Notes: generated by a model not told the origin, from the letters alone. Numbered from the stretch's first letter, positions 8,779 to 17,747 are shown. The stretch is 64,000 bases of DNA from Mesorhizobium atlanticum (GCF_003289965.1 NZ_QMBQ01000011.1:1-64000); one strand, 5' to 3'. A program made the numbers and translations.

Positions 8779-9774
8779 TCAGCCTCCATTCGCGCGCCGG
8801 CGCTTCGCTTCGTCGAAGGCGACGGCGGCGATGATGATCATGCCGGTGATGACAAGCTGCCATTCGGTCGGCAGGCCGAGCCCGCGCAGGCCGTTGGACA
8901 GGAACTGCAGGATGAGCACGCCCAGCGCCATGCCGGTCAGGCTGCCGATGCCGCCGGCGAGGCTCACGCCGCCCAGCACCGTCGCGGCGACGACCTGGAA
9001 TTCGAAGTTCAGCCCCGCCGTATGCTGCGCCGAGCCGACGCGCGCTGCCAGGATAATCCCGGCGACCGTCGCCAGCAGCGCGCTGATGATGAAGCAGATG
9101 AACTTGACGCGCCGCACGTCATAGCCGGCCAGCCGCGCCACTTCCTGATTGCCGCCGACGGCATAGATCTGCCGCCCGAACGGCCGGTGCTGCATCATGT
9201 AGCCGAAGGCGGCGAGGAGCACGATGGCGATCACCGCCGAATAGGGGATGATGTTGAACAGGCGCCCGTCGGAGAGCGCGATGAAGCTGTCGAGACTCGC
9301 GGCGTCGGGTATCGCGCGTTGGCCGGTGTAGAGGTAGACGCCGCCGCGCATGATGAACATAGTCCCCAGCGTCACGATCAGCGAGTTGATGCCGGCATAG
9401 GCGACGAGATAGCCGTTCACCACCCCGATGATGAGCCCGAACAGCAGCGCGCCGCCGACACCGAGCAGCAGCGAATTGGTGTCGTTCATGATGATGATCA
9501 GCGGCAGAGCGATGGTCGCCAGCAGCGAGCCAATTGAGATGTCGACCTCGCCGGAAATGAAGACGATGGCGCAGCCGACGCCGGCCGTGAGCGCCAGCGA
9601 GGCCTGTCCCAGCACGTTGGTCATGTTGCGCACGGAGAAGAAATTCTCGACCGTTGCGGAAAAGAACGCCAGCACCAGGACGAGGCAGACGAGCAGCGCC
9701 AGTTCCTGCCGGGCAAAGAGCCGCGCCAGCATGGATGGCTGGTCTTTCGCGGAAGCAGTGCTTGCCAGGCTCAT
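8779..9774 (-). CDS. Ribose-type (CUT2) sugar ABC transporter permease
   Basis: 331 residues, RbsC/BPD_transp_2 family, with about eight to ten hydrophobic segments. The family block FISGEVDISIGSLLA near residue 70 and GRQIYAVGGNQEVARLAGYD, the cytoplasmic coupling region, are clear. GGAGG lies 9 bases before ATG 9774. Two different RbsC-type permeases flank the ATPase gene here, so the importer is likely a heterodimeric channel. Confidence 0.93.
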   Translation of the reverse strand: MSLASTASAKDQPSMLARLFARQELALLVCLVLVLAFFSATVENFFSVRNMTNVLGQASLALTAGVGCAIVFISGEVDISIGSLLATIALPLIIIMNDTNSLLLGVGGALLFGLIIGVVNGYLVAYAGINSLIVTLGTMFIMRGGVYLYTGQRAIPDAASLDSFIALSDGRLFNIIPYSAVIAIVLLAAFGYMMQHRPFGRQIYAVGGNQEVARLAGYDVRRVKFICFIISALLATVAGIILAARVGSAQHTAGLNFEFQVVAATVLGGVSLAGGIGSLTGMALGVLILQFLSNGLRGLGLPTEWQLVITGMIIIAAVAFDEAKRRRANGG

Positions 9775-9837
9775 CGCTTAACTCCTCCGAGGGAATGACC
9801 CGTGTCGCAAGGAATGCCGAGGCGATGCGCCATGGTT

Positions 9838-11376
9838 CTATCCGATCGCCGCATTGAGGATCTTCTCCTGCGTGGCTTCGTTGCGCGGCATCACCGCGGT
9901 CAGGCGGCCTTCGCACATCACCGCGATTCGGTCGGCGAGGCCGAGCAGCTCCGGCATCTCCGACGTCATCATGACGACCGCCAGGCCCTCGCCGGCGAGC
10001 CGGTCGATCAACGCGAAGATTTCCGACTTGGCGCCGACATCGATGCCGCGTGTCGGTTCGTCGACGACGATGACCTTCAGGCCGCGCATCAGCCAGCGCG
10101 AGATAAGCACCTTCTGCTGGTTGCCGCCCGACAGGTTCTTGATCTGCTGGAACAGGCTGGGCGTCTTGATGCGGAAGCGGTCGACATAGTCCTGCACCGC
10201 CTGATGCTCCTTGGCCTTGTCGACGAAACCCAACCGGGCGAACGCGCCGAGCGAGGCGAGGCTGGCATTCTGGTAGACGGGCAGCTCGCCCATCAGGCCT
10301 TCGCTCTTGCGGTCCTCGGTGAGCAGACCGATGCCGAGCCGAACGCCGGTGCTCGTGTCGTGCGGCGACAGCCGCCGACCGTCGACGGTGATGGTGCCTG
10401 ACGTGATCGGATCGTAGCCGACGATCGCCTTGGCGAGCTCGGTGCGGCCGGCGCCCATCAATCCGAAGAAGCCGAGCACCTCGCCGGCGCGCGCTTCGAA
10501 GGACACGTCGATGAGCTTCTTCGCCGTGCTGAGCTTCTCGACGGAGAGCGCCACCTTGCTGCCCGCCGCGCCGCGCTGGCGCGGAAAGAGGTTGTCGATG
10601 CGGCGGCCGATCATGTCCTGGATCAGCGTGTCGTTGGTATGCTCGCCGATCAGCTTGGTCGAGATGTGGCGTCCGTCGCGCAACACGGTCACCGTATCGG
10701 CGATCTCGAACACCTCGTCGAGCTTGTGGCTAACGTAGACCACGGCGATGCCGAGCGCCGCCAGGCGGCGGATGACGGCGAACAGCAGCGAGACTTCGTT
10801 AGGCGTCAGCGAGGAGGTCGGTTCGTCCATCACCACCACGCGCGCCTCGTGGGCAAGCGCGCGGGCGATCTCGACCATCTGCTGCTGGCTGACCGGCAGC
10901 GATCCCGTCCGCGCCGTTGGATCGACGTTGAAGCCGATGCGGTTGAACAGTGCCGCCGAGTCGGCGCGTATCTTCTTCCAGTCGATCGAGCCGGTCCTGC
11001 CGGTCGGATAGCCTTCGAGGAAGATGTTTTCTGCGACGGTGAATTCGGAGATCAGCGCGATCTCCTGGAATACGACCTTGATGCCTTCCTTCAGGCTGTC
11101 GCGCGGCGACTTGACGTCGACCTCGCGCCCGCGCATGCGGATCGTGCCGGCGTCCTTGCCGTAGACGCCGGCCATGATCTTGATGAGCGTCGACTTGCCA
11201 GCGCCGTTCTCGCCCATCAGGGCATGGATCTTGCCCGGCTCCAGGGTGAGATCGACATTGTCGAGCGCCACCACGCCCGGAAACCGCTTGCCGATGCCGC
11301 GCATCTCCAGCGCCGGCACAATCGTGTCGATGGCCGCGTCTTCGCCGGGATGAAGGAAATCAACGGACATTGGCAT
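9838..11376 (-). CDS. Ribose-type (CUT2) sugar ABC transporter ATP-binding protein
   Basis: 512 residues with two tandem ABC domains as in RbsA/XylG. The first has Walker A GENGAGKST, signature LPVSQQQMVEIARAL and Walker B VVVMDEPTSSL; the second has the usual degenerate Walker A region FFGLMGAGRTEL, signature LSGGNQQKVLISRWL and VIVVDEPTRGIDVGAK. It energises the two permeases from the cytoplasmic face. ATG 11376 (alternative 11370) overlaps the upstream permease end at 11360 by 17 or 11 bp; neither has a strong SD, suggesting translational coupling. Confidence 0.93.
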   Translation of the reverse strand: MPMSVDFLHPGEDAAIDTIVPALEMRGIGKRFPGVVALDNVDLTLEPGKIHALMGENGAGKSTLIKIMAGVYGKDAGTIRMRGREVDVKSPRDSLKEGIKVVFQEIALISEFTVAENIFLEGYPTGRTGSIDWKKIRADSAALFNRIGFNVDPTARTGSLPVSQQQMVEIARALAHEARVVVMDEPTSSLTPNEVSLLFAVIRRLAALGIAVVYVSHKLDEVFEIADTVTVLRDGRHISTKLIGEHTNDTLIQDMIGRRIDNLFPRQRGAAGSKVALSVEKLSTAKKLIDVSFEARAGEVLGFFGLMGAGRTELAKAIVGYDPITSGTITVDGRRLSPHDTSTGVRLGIGLLTEDRKSEGLMGELPVYQNASLASLGAFARLGFVDKAKEHQAVQDYVDRFRIKTPSLFQQIKNLSGGNQQKVLISRWLMRGLKVIVVDEPTRGIDVGAKSEIFALIDRLAGEGLAVVMMTSEMPELLGLADRIAVMCEGRLTAVMPRNEATQEKILNAAIG

Positions 11377-12343
11377 TGTTCCGGATGATGTCGAGATAGG
11401 TCGCCAGGATGATGACGATGCCCGGCACCACCATCTGCAAGTCCTGGTTCCAGCCGAGGATGATGATGCCGTTGTCGATCACCTTCAGAACCAGCACCCC
11501 GAGAAGCGTGCCAAACAGCGAGCCGCGGCCGCCGAGCAGGCTGGTGCCGCCAAGGATGACGGCGGCGATCACCGTCAGCTCGAAGCCGCGGCCGGCGGTC
11601 GGCTGGCCGGCATTCATCAACGAGGATAGGATCATACCGGCGACACCGACGCAAAGGCCGGTGCCGACGAAGGCAAGCAGCTTAAGCCGTTCCGAACGCA
11701 GGCCCGACAGGCGCACCGCCCTTTCATTGGCGCCGACCGCGTAGAGATAGCGGCCGAGCGTGGTGAAGCGCAGCGTCACATAGGCGACGACGAAGATCAG
11801 TGCCGCGATGATGACGGGGACGGGCACGGCGCCGACATAGCCGGCACCGAGATCGGTGAAGCTTGTCAGTTGATTGTGGTTCTGCACCGCTTCGCGCGTG
11901 AACAGATAGACGCCGCCCTGCAGCATCATCATGGTGCCGATGGTGGCGATGAGCGAGTTCACTCTTAGCCTGGTGACGACGAGCCCGTTGAAAAGACCGA
12001 CGCCGCCGGCGAAGGCAAGCGCCGCCAGCATGCCGAGCGCGAGGCTGTGGGTGGAATTGAGCACCGCCATGCCAATGCAGCCGACGAAGGCGAGCGAGGC
12101 GCCGACCGACAGGTCGACTTCCGCCGTGATGATGAGCATGGTCATGCCCGAGGCGACTATCAGCACCAGAGCGCATTGGCGCAGGATGGCGATGATGTTG
12201 GCTTCCGAATAGAACTGCGGCGCCGCGATCGAAATGGCGATGCAAAGCACTGCCAGGATGGCGCCCAGCACCAGCTGGCTGCTGCCGAGAAGCTGGCCGC
12301 CGATAAGACGCTTCTGCGCGGAAGCGTGTGTAAGCTCGCTCAT
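11360..12343 (-). CDS. Ribose-type (CUT2) sugar ABC transporter permease
   Basis: 327 residues, RbsC family. IITAEVDLSVGASLAF and GRYLYAVGANERAVRLSGLR are the conserved motifs. It is the first membrane component after the binding-protein gene, from which it is separated by 110 bp containing a strong hairpin. It shares the overall pattern but not close sequence with the permease at 8779-9774, so the pair is an old duplication, not a recent one. Confidence 0.93.
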   Translation of the reverse strand: MSELTHASAQKRLIGGQLLGSSQLVLGAILAVLCIAISIAAPQFYSEANIIAILRQCALVLIVASGMTMLIITAEVDLSVGASLAFVGCIGMAVLNSTHSLALGMLAALAFAGGVGLFNGLVVTRLRVNSLIATIGTMMMLQGGVYLFTREAVQNHNQLTSFTDLGAGYVGAVPVPVIIAALIFVVAYVTLRFTTLGRYLYAVGANERAVRLSGLRSERLKLLAFVGTGLCVGVAGMILSSLMNAGQPTAGRGFELTVIAAVILGGTSLLGGRGSLFGTLLGVLVLKVIDNGIIILGWNQDLQMVVPGIVIILATYLDIIRNNANVR

Positions 12344-12415
12344 GTCAGTCCGTTCCCGTCGGTCGGGTCAGGCGCCGGCGCCCGTGTCCTTGCCGGCATT
12401 GGCGCCTGGCGGGTA

Positions 12416-12440
12416 GCCCTTCCCGTGTTGCGGGAAGGGC
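12416..12440 (-). terminator. Intercistronic hairpin after the binding-protein gene
   Basis: Perfect 10-bp stem, GCCCTTCCCG (12416-12425) against CGGGAAGGGC (12431-12440), with a 5-base loop. It lies 13 bp past the stop of the leftward binding-protein gene and there is no T-run, so it is more likely an mRNA-stabilising or partial-termination element than a full terminator. Confidence 0.6.
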
Positions 12441-12453
12441 CGTGTCGATCGAC

Positions 12454-13485
12454 CTATTTCTTCAGGTCGGCCGAGGTCTTCATACACTTTGCCGGCGGCT
12501 GGAGCGCATTGACGGCGTCCCATTTGATGGCGCGGGTCTTGCCGTCATAGTCGTAATACTTCTTCCAGTCGTCGCCGCTCATCGGCGCGGTCGGGCTGAC
12601 GATGTGCTCCGGAACCTGCTCGCTGTTGAACAGCTTGACCGCAGCGTCGATGGTCGTGAAGCCTTCCTTCTCCGGGAACATGGCGGCCTCGATGCGGTAG
12701 GACGGCTCATTCTGCATGGCGTTGATGAAGGCAAGTCCTTCGCCGCCGGTGCCGACCGTCAGCAGTCCGTCCTGCGACTTGCCGGCGGCCTTCCAGGCCT
12801 GCAGGCCGCCCAGCGAAGACGAATCGTTGATGCCGTAGATGATGTTGATGTCCGAATTCTTAGCCAACGCCGCCGAGGAAACTTCAAGAGCGCGGTCGGG
12901 ATTGCCGCCGCCATCGAGGTCATGAACCATGACCGCATCGGGGATGATGGTCTTCAGCCCGTCCATGAAGCCGTGAGAGCGCAGCACCGTGGCGGAAAGC
13001 AACGGCAGGCCGACATTCATCACCTTGGCGACGCCGCCGAGCTTTTCCTTGGCATATTTGCCGGCCTCGACGCCGGAGAAATAGCCGGTGTCGTAGTCGC
13101 AGATGGCGACCATCGTGGTCATGCCCTTGACCGGGTTGCCCTCGAGCACCACAGGGATATTGGCAGCTTTGGCCTGACGCAGCAGCGGCACCACGCCTTC
13201 CTCATTCACCGGTGTGATGATCAGCACGTCGACGCCCTTGGCGATGAAGTCTTCAGCCGCGGCGACCTGTTTGGCTATATCGAGATTGGCGTCCTGCACC
13301 TCGACCTCAATCCCGAGTTCCTTGCCATGCGCCTTCATGCCCTTGATGACATTCTGGTACCACTCATGCGTGGCGTAGTTGGTGACGTAGCCGATGTGCT
13401 TGGGCATGTTCTCGGCATGCGCCGCCGTGGCCCCCATGGCCAGCATGGCCGCAGATGCGAGCAGGATTGATTTGGACCGGTGCAT
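12454..13485 (-). CDS. Ribose-type sugar ABC transporter periplasmic binding protein
   Basis: 343 residues. A Sec signal peptide ends near residue 24 (MGATAAHAEN). The mature part is a Peripla_BP_4 fold: VDVLIITPVNEEGVVPLL near residue 85 and INIIYGINDSSSLGGLQAW in the second lobe are typical of RbsB-like proteins. It captures the substrate for the two permeases downstream. GGGAGAGAG stands before ATG 13485. Placement beside UxuA suggests a sugar or sugar-acid ligand, but ligand identity is not readable from the sequence. Confidence 0.92.
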   Translation of the reverse strand: MHRSKSILLASAAMLAMGATAAHAENMPKHIGYVTNYATHEWYQNVIKGMKAHGKELGIEVEVQDANLDIAKQVAAAEDFIAKGVDVLIITPVNEEGVVPLLRQAKAANIPVVLEGNPVKGMTTMVAICDYDTGYFSGVEAGKYAKEKLGGVAKVMNVGLPLLSATVLRSHGFMDGLKTIIPDAVMVHDLDGGGNPDRALEVSSAALAKNSDINIIYGINDSSSLGGLQAWKAAGKSQDGLLTVGTGGEGLAFINAMQNEPSYRIEAAMFPEKEGFTTIDAAVKLFNSEQVPEHIVSPTAPMSGDDWKKYYDYDGKTRAIKWDAVNALQPPAKCMKTSADLKK

Positions 13486-13512
13486 TTCTCTCTCCCAGGG
13501 TTTTCGTTTGTC

Positions 13513-14364
13513 TCAGTCGCTGAACGGGTAATCCCCCCGTTCCGGGTCGGCACGTGAAGAGCTGTTGGCTTCGCCCCAACCGAGCGCGGCCGATATCTTC
13601 TCGGCGGCGGCCCGGGTTCTTTCGAAGACGGTCTGACGGTCGAAGCGCGCCGCCTTCTGCGGCAGCAGCGGCACCGTGAGCGCGGCGATGACAGCACCGG
13701 TGTGATCGCGCACCGGCATTGAGATGTTGGTGCAGGCCTCGACGGCCAGTGATGCTCGCATTTCGTAGCCGAGCCTGGCCGCCTCGTTCAGCCGCGCCTC
13801 GATTTCTTCGCGCGTTCCCTGGCCCTCGCCGGCGGCCACAATGCGCTCGACGATGCGGTCGCGCTCGGCCCGGTTCGAATGGGCGAGCAGCACAGCGCCG
13901 GAACTGGTTTCGAGGATCGGGAAATGCGATCCGAGCGCAACCGAGTAGCGCATTGGCAGCGGCGAATCGATCTGCAGCACCACCAGCGCGTTCTGTCCCT
14001 CGCGCACCACCAGGTGGCAGCTCTGATCGGCGTTGGCGGTCAATTCGCGCATCACAGGCAGCGCGCATTCGACCAGCCGGTTCACCGGCGGATGCATATG
14101 CGCCAGCTCGAACAATTTGAGCGACAGCCGGAAGCGGTCCGATCGCGTGCGGAAGATGTAGCCACGCTTCTCCAGGAGAAGCAGGATACGGTAGATCTCG
14201 TGGATGGAGCGGCCGAGGCCGGTCGCGATCTCGGTCTGGGTCAGCGCTTCGGCGCTTGCAGCCATGAACTCCAGCACGTCGAGCGCCTTCTCCACCGCCG
14301 GCACGCGATATCCGTTGCGGCCGCCTTCGCTTTCCTCGAGGGTTTCGGCAATGCCGGCAGCCAT
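13513..14364 (-). CDS. IclR-family transcriptional regulator
   Basis: 283 residues. The N-terminal winged helix begins VPAVEKALDVLEFMA with recognition region LTQTEIATGLGRSIHEIYRI; the C-terminal IclR ligand domain contains the conserved block LGYEMRASLAVEACTNISMP and VRDHTGAVIAALTV. It probably senses an intermediate of this pathway and controls the operon, perhaps from the direct-repeat site at 15566-15600. ATG 14364 overlaps the previous stop by one base (TGATG); a GTG three bases further up is the alternative. Confidence 0.92.
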   Translation of the reverse strand: MAAGIAETLEESEGGRNGYRVPAVEKALDVLEFMAASAEALTQTEIATGLGRSIHEIYRILLLLEKRGYIFRTRSDRFRLSLKLFELAHMHPPVNRLVECALPVMRELTANADQSCHLVVREGQNALVVLQIDSPLPMRYSVALGSHFPILETSSGAVLLAHSNRAERDRIVERIVAAGEGQGTREEIEARLNEAARLGYEMRASLAVEACTNISMPVRDHTGAVIAALTVPLLPQKAARFDRQTVFERTRAAAEKISAALGWGEANSSSRADPERGDYPFSD

Positions 14365-15506
14365 CACGCGACGCTCCGTTCCGGTAGCCTGGTTTCGCGA
14401 TAGAGGCGGTTCACGTGATCGGCGAGTTCAGCGGCCGAGACGTCGCCGGCAATCGCAGCCGCCGCGCGCGGCGCGCATTCGCGGAAGAAGGCGATGAAGC
14501 CCGGATGCGTCGGACGCAGATAAGACGAGCTGATCGTGCGCAGCGTCGAGGCGAAGAAATCGCGGCAGAGATGATTGACCCCGGCATCCTTCCAGGCCGC
14601 CAGCGCTCCCGGCTGCCCGCCCGACTTCACATAGTCGCCGCGCTGATAGTCGGGCGAGCACAGGAACAGCGCATAGTCGATCGCCTGCTGCTTGTGCTTC
14701 GACTGGGCGCTGACGCCGACGCCCGCGCCGCCGAGCAGCGCGCCGGCCGATCGGGCGGTCGGCACGTCGGCAAAGCGCAGATACGGCCTGTCGGTCTTCG
14801 CGGCGTAGTTCACGTAACCGAAGGCGAACGGCACATAGACGACGTCGTCATGCGCGATCATGTGGTCGTAGCAGCGGATCGGATTCCATTTGGACGAGTT
14901 CGGATGCGAAAGCCCCGCAAGCTCGCGCAATTGCCCGACGGCCTTCTCGACCATATCCGGCGCGATGAATTGCTCGCCATATTCCTGTGGGTCGCCAAGC
15001 GTCAGAAGCAGGCACATCGCGTCCGTCGGCACGAAAGGCAGGCCAAGCCACTTGCCGTCCTTGCGCGCGCGACGGCCGAGATCGACGACCTCTTCATGCG
15101 TGCGGGGCACCGGGCCATAGCGCTCCAGTAGATCCGGACGATACGAAGCAACATGGCAGGCGGCGTCGACCGGCAATGCCCACTGCCGCCCCTTCTTTTC
15201 GTAGGACTGCCAGGACGGACCGACCGAATCCTGCTCGAAGTAACGGATCTGCTCCGCCGACAAATAAGCGTCGAACGGCACCATCAGCTCGTCCTGCGCG
15301 ATGTCGCCGATGAACGGATGGTCGAACACCACCAGATCATAGGCCGACAGCAGGGGGCCGAGCGCGCCCTCGCCGAACTCATAGAGGCTGCGGCGATCCC
15401 ATTCGATCTCCAGGCCGGGATTGGCGGCGCAATATGGCCCGACGCTCGCGTCCAGCGGCCCCCAGCAACGTCGATGATCCCACGCAAGACCGCGCAGTCT
15501 TGTCAT
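14364..15506 (-). CDS. Solute-binding-protein-like protein without signal peptide
   Basis: 380 residues related to family 1 extracellular solute-binding proteins: FDHPFIGDIAQDELMVPFD near residue 60, RQWALPVDAACHVASYRPDL, and a C-terminal part in which GGAGVGVSAQSKHKQQAIDY matches the usual GG-G-I-S-SKH-EAA pattern. The N-terminus MTRLRGLAWDHRRCWGPLD has no hydrophobic signal, so the product should stay in the cytoplasm unless another start is used. I choose ATG 15506 because GGAGG lies 11 bases upstream; a TTG at 15515 would be only 2 bases from it. One-base overlap with the IclR gene suggests a joint regulatory role. Confidence 0.72.
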   Translation of the reverse strand: MTRLRGLAWDHRRCWGPLDASVGPYCAANPGLEIEWDRRSLYEFGEGALGPLLSAYDLVVFDHPFIGDIAQDELMVPFDAYLSAEQIRYFEQDSVGPSWQSYEKKGRQWALPVDAACHVASYRPDLLERYGPVPRTHEEVVDLGRRARKDGKWLGLPFVPTDAMCLLLTLGDPQEYGEQFIAPDMVEKAVGQLRELAGLSHPNSSKWNPIRCYDHMIAHDDVVYVPFAFGYVNYAAKTDRPYLRFADVPTARSAGALLGGAGVGVSAQSKHKQQAIDYALFLCSPDYQRGDYVKSGGQPGALAAWKDAGVNHLCRDFFASTLRTISSSYLRPTHPGFIAFFRECAPRAAAAIAGDVSAAELADHVNRLYRETRLPERSVA

Positions 15507-15565
15507 ATCCGGCAATTCCTCCCTGGAACCGGGCAGGTGCCCGGCTCGCAGATCACTAGCAGCTA

Positions 15566-15600
15566 TTTTTACCTGAGCAAATAGTTTTTACATACGCAAA
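15566..15600 (-). promoter_or_regulatory. Tandem direct-repeat site upstream of the SBP-like/IclR genes
   Basis: Two 16-base boxes, plus strand TTTTTACCTGAGCAAA (15566-15581) and TTTTTACATACGCAAA (15585-15600), match at 13 of 16 positions with a 19-bp period, in the AT-rich gap after uxuA. A short palindrome CCGGGCAGGTGCCCGG (15529-15544) lies between them and the start codon. They look like a regulator site, possibly for the downstream IclR protein. Confidence 0.45.
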
Positions 15601-15626
15601 CAACAATCCTCTGCCCGTCCGCCACC

Positions 15627-16811
15627 TCACGCCAGCCCAAACCGCTCGACGGCTCGCATGATGCCGCGCAGTTCGGCGAGGCCCTTGAGCCGGCCAATTA
15701 GCGAATAGCCGGGATTGATCCTGGTCTTTCCTATGTCGTCGGCGAGGAGATGCCCGTGATCGGGTCGCATAGGAATGCGCCAGTCGGCGCGGCCTTCCTT
15801 GCGGCGGCGCGCCTCCTCCTGCATCAGCGCGAGGATCACATGCGCCATGTCGGTGCCGCCCTCGAGATGCTCGGCCTCGTGGAACGAGCCATCATCCTCG
15901 ATGGTGACATTGCGCAGATGGACGAAATGGATGCGGCTAGCGAACTCCTTGACCATGGCGACGATGTCGTTATCGGCGCGCGTGCCATAGGAGCCGGTGC
16001 AGAACGTCAGCCCATTGGCCGGGCTGTCGACGGCGTTCAGAATGAAGCGCGCATCCTCGGCGGTCGAGACGATGCGCGGCAGGCCGTAGAGCGAGAATGG
16101 CGGATCGTCGGGATGGATGCACATGCGCACCCCCTCCTGTTCGGCCACCGGAATGATCTCGCGCAGGAACCAGGCCAGGTTCTCGCGCAATTCCTTCGGC
16201 CCGATTGCGTCATAGTCGGCCAAGGCCTCACGAAAGCTGTCGCGGTTGTAGGCGCGCTCGGTAGCAGGCAGGCCAGCGATGAGGTTGCGCTCGATCCTGT
16301 CGATCCTGTCGTCGCCAAGCTCTTTCAGCCGCGACTCCGCCTCGGCGATGCGGGCGGGCGTGTAGCCGTCCTGCGCATTCTTGCGCTTCAGCACGAACAG
16401 GTCGTAGGCCGCGAAGTCGATCGCGTCGAAGCGCAGCGCATAGCCCGTCGTCGGCAGGCGATAGGCCAGATCCGTTCGGGTCCAATCGACCACGGGCATG
16501 AAATTGTAGCAGATCGTCGCGATGCCGGCCTTCGCCAGCGCGCGGATCGTGTCCTTGTAGAAACCGGCATAACGGAGCCGCTCCGGCGCGCCGATCTTGA
16601 TCGAGTTGTGGACGGGAATGCTCTCGACCACCGACCAGCTCAGCCCCGCCGCCTCGATGATGCGCTTGCGCTCGAGGATGTTTTCCAGCGGCCAGAGGCG
16701 CCCGTCATAGATGTCGTGCAGGGCCGAGACGACGCCTGTCGCACCCGCCTGCTTGACATGATCGAGTGTCACCGGATCGTCCGGACCATACCAGCGCCAG
16801 CACTGTTCCAT
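15627..16811 (-). CDS. uxuA: Mannonate dehydratase
   Basis: 394 residues, exactly the length of E. coli UxuA, and full-length similar: MEQCWRWYGPDDPVTLDHVK at the start, ICYNFMPVVDWTRTDLA, the metal-site stretch CIHPDDPPFSLYGLPR, CTGSYGTRADNDI and a C-terminal MRPDHGHLLADD. The enzyme dehydrates D-mannonate to 2-keto-3-deoxy-gluconate in hexuronate catabolism. ATG 16811 with GAGG 9 bases upstream is preferred over a GTG at 16826. It is the promoter-proximal gene of the leftward series and faces the GntR regulator across a 184-bp gap holding two operators. Confidence 0.94.
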   Translation of the reverse strand: MEQCWRWYGPDDPVTLDHVKQAGATGVVSALHDIYDGRLWPLENILERKRIIEAAGLSWSVVESIPVHNSIKIGAPERLRYAGFYKDTIRALAKAGIATICYNFMPVVDWTRTDLAYRLPTTGYALRFDAIDFAAYDLFVLKRKNAQDGYTPARIAEAESRLKELGDDRIDRIERNLIAGLPATERAYNRDSFREALADYDAIGPKELRENLAWFLREIIPVAEQEGVRMCIHPDDPPFSLYGLPRIVSTAEDARFILNAVDSPANGLTFCTGSYGTRADNDIVAMVKEFASRIHFVHLRNVTIEDDGSFHEAEHLEGGTDMAHVILALMQEEARRRKEGRADWRIPMRPDHGHLLADDIGKTRINPGYSLIGRLKGLAELRGIMRAVERFGLA

Positions 16812-16842
16812 CGCCGCTTTCCTCACCAGAGGCCGAGACCTT

Positions 16843-16857
16843 ATTGTTGGACCACAA
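16843..16857. promoter_or_regulatory. GntR-type operator, copy 1 (uxuA side)
   Basis: ATTGTTGGACCACAA, itself partly palindromic (TTGT-N6-ACAA), ends 32 bp before the uxuA start. It is the exact reverse complement of the 15-mer at 16970-16984. The form fits FCD-type GntR regulators such as the one encoded next door. Confidence 0.75.
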
Positions 16858-16969
16858 CGAGAGTCAAATTAAAATTTGGCACTCGAAGATGGCTTGCTGC
16901 CCCCCGGTCGCCTAAGAAAATTCGACGGAGTGAGCCGCGAGTTGGTTGTTTTCCGCGAATCTTAGGATA

Positions 16970-16984
16970 TTGTGGTCCAACAAT
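16970..16984. promoter_or_regulatory. GntR-type operator, copy 2 (regulator side)
   Basis: TTGTGGTCCAACAAT, exact reverse complement of the site at 16843-16857, with centres 127 bp apart (close to 12 helical turns). It sits directly before the SD (GGAGG) of the GntR gene, so binding here should block its own transcription. Confidence 0.75.
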
Positions 16985-16995
16985 TTGGAGGATAA

Positions 16996-17730
16996 ATGTC
17001 GGAAAACCCTCAGGCCCTACGCGACAATGTCGGTGCCCGTCGCGCCGGCGGCAGCTCCGCGGTCGATGCCGCGGCAGGACGGATCCTCGACCTCATCCGC
17101 GCGCGACAGCTCAATGTCGGCGATGTGCTGCCGACCGAACGCGAGCTCAGCGAGATCACCGGCGCCAGCCGCAACACGGTGCGCGAAGCGTTGCGCACAA
17201 TCCGCACCTATGGGCTGATCGAGCCCAAGCCGCGCGTCGGCGCGGTGCTGGCCGACGGGCAGAGCATCGCCATCCAGAACTTCTTCGCCGCCCACATGGA
17301 TGTCTCGCGTTCGTCCTTCGCCGACATCCAGGGTTTTCGGCGCATCATCGAGGTCGGCATCGGCGACCACATCGTGCTCAACGCCACGAGCGACCAGATC
17401 GAGGCGCTCGACGACATCAATGCCAGGATCGTCGAGAGCCGCTCGATCGAGGAAGCCGCCGAGAACGACTTCAATTTCCACATGGCGCTGATCGGGCTGG
17501 CGGGCAACCGCATGCTCACCGACATGTATTCTTTCCTGTCGCCCGTGATCCTGCGGATCATGACCATCGGCAAGGAAATGCGCCCGGTGCTGGCCGACAC
17601 CCGTGCCGCGCATGGCGAGATCATCGCTGCGCTCCGCGCGCGCGACAGGCTGGCCTACGCCTATCTGATGAGCCGCCATCTCGATTTCGCGCTGCGGTTC
17701 CTGCCCGAAGAACCGGCTTCCAAGACGTGA
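16996..17730 (+). CDS. GntR-family (FadR/FCD subfamily) transcriptional regulator
   Basis: 244 residues. Winged helix at about 25-90 (AAGRILDLIRARQLNVGDVL then PTERELSEITGASRNTVREA), followed by an all-helical FCD domain with the metal/ligand residues in FNFHMALIGLAGN and the histidines of RAAHGEIIAAL and MSRHLDFAL. Such regulators (UxuR, ExuR, GntR types) release DNA on binding a sugar acid. GGAGG precedes ATG 16996. Its gene starts 12 bp after an operator copy, and the twin copy guards uxuA, so it likely represses both arms and itself. Confidence 0.93.
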   Translation: MSENPQALRDNVGARRAGGSSAVDAAAGRILDLIRARQLNVGDVLPTERELSEITGASRNTVREALRTIRTYGLIEPKPRVGAVLADGQSIAIQNFFAAHMDVSRSSFADIQGFRRIIEVGIGDHIVLNATSDQIEALDDINARIVESRSIEEAAENDFNFHMALIGLAGNRMLTDMYSFLSPVILRIMTIGKEMRPVLADTRAAHGEIIAALRARDRLAYAYLMSRHLDFALRFLPEEPASKT

Positions 17731-17747
17731 CCAAAGGAGTTTCGGCA

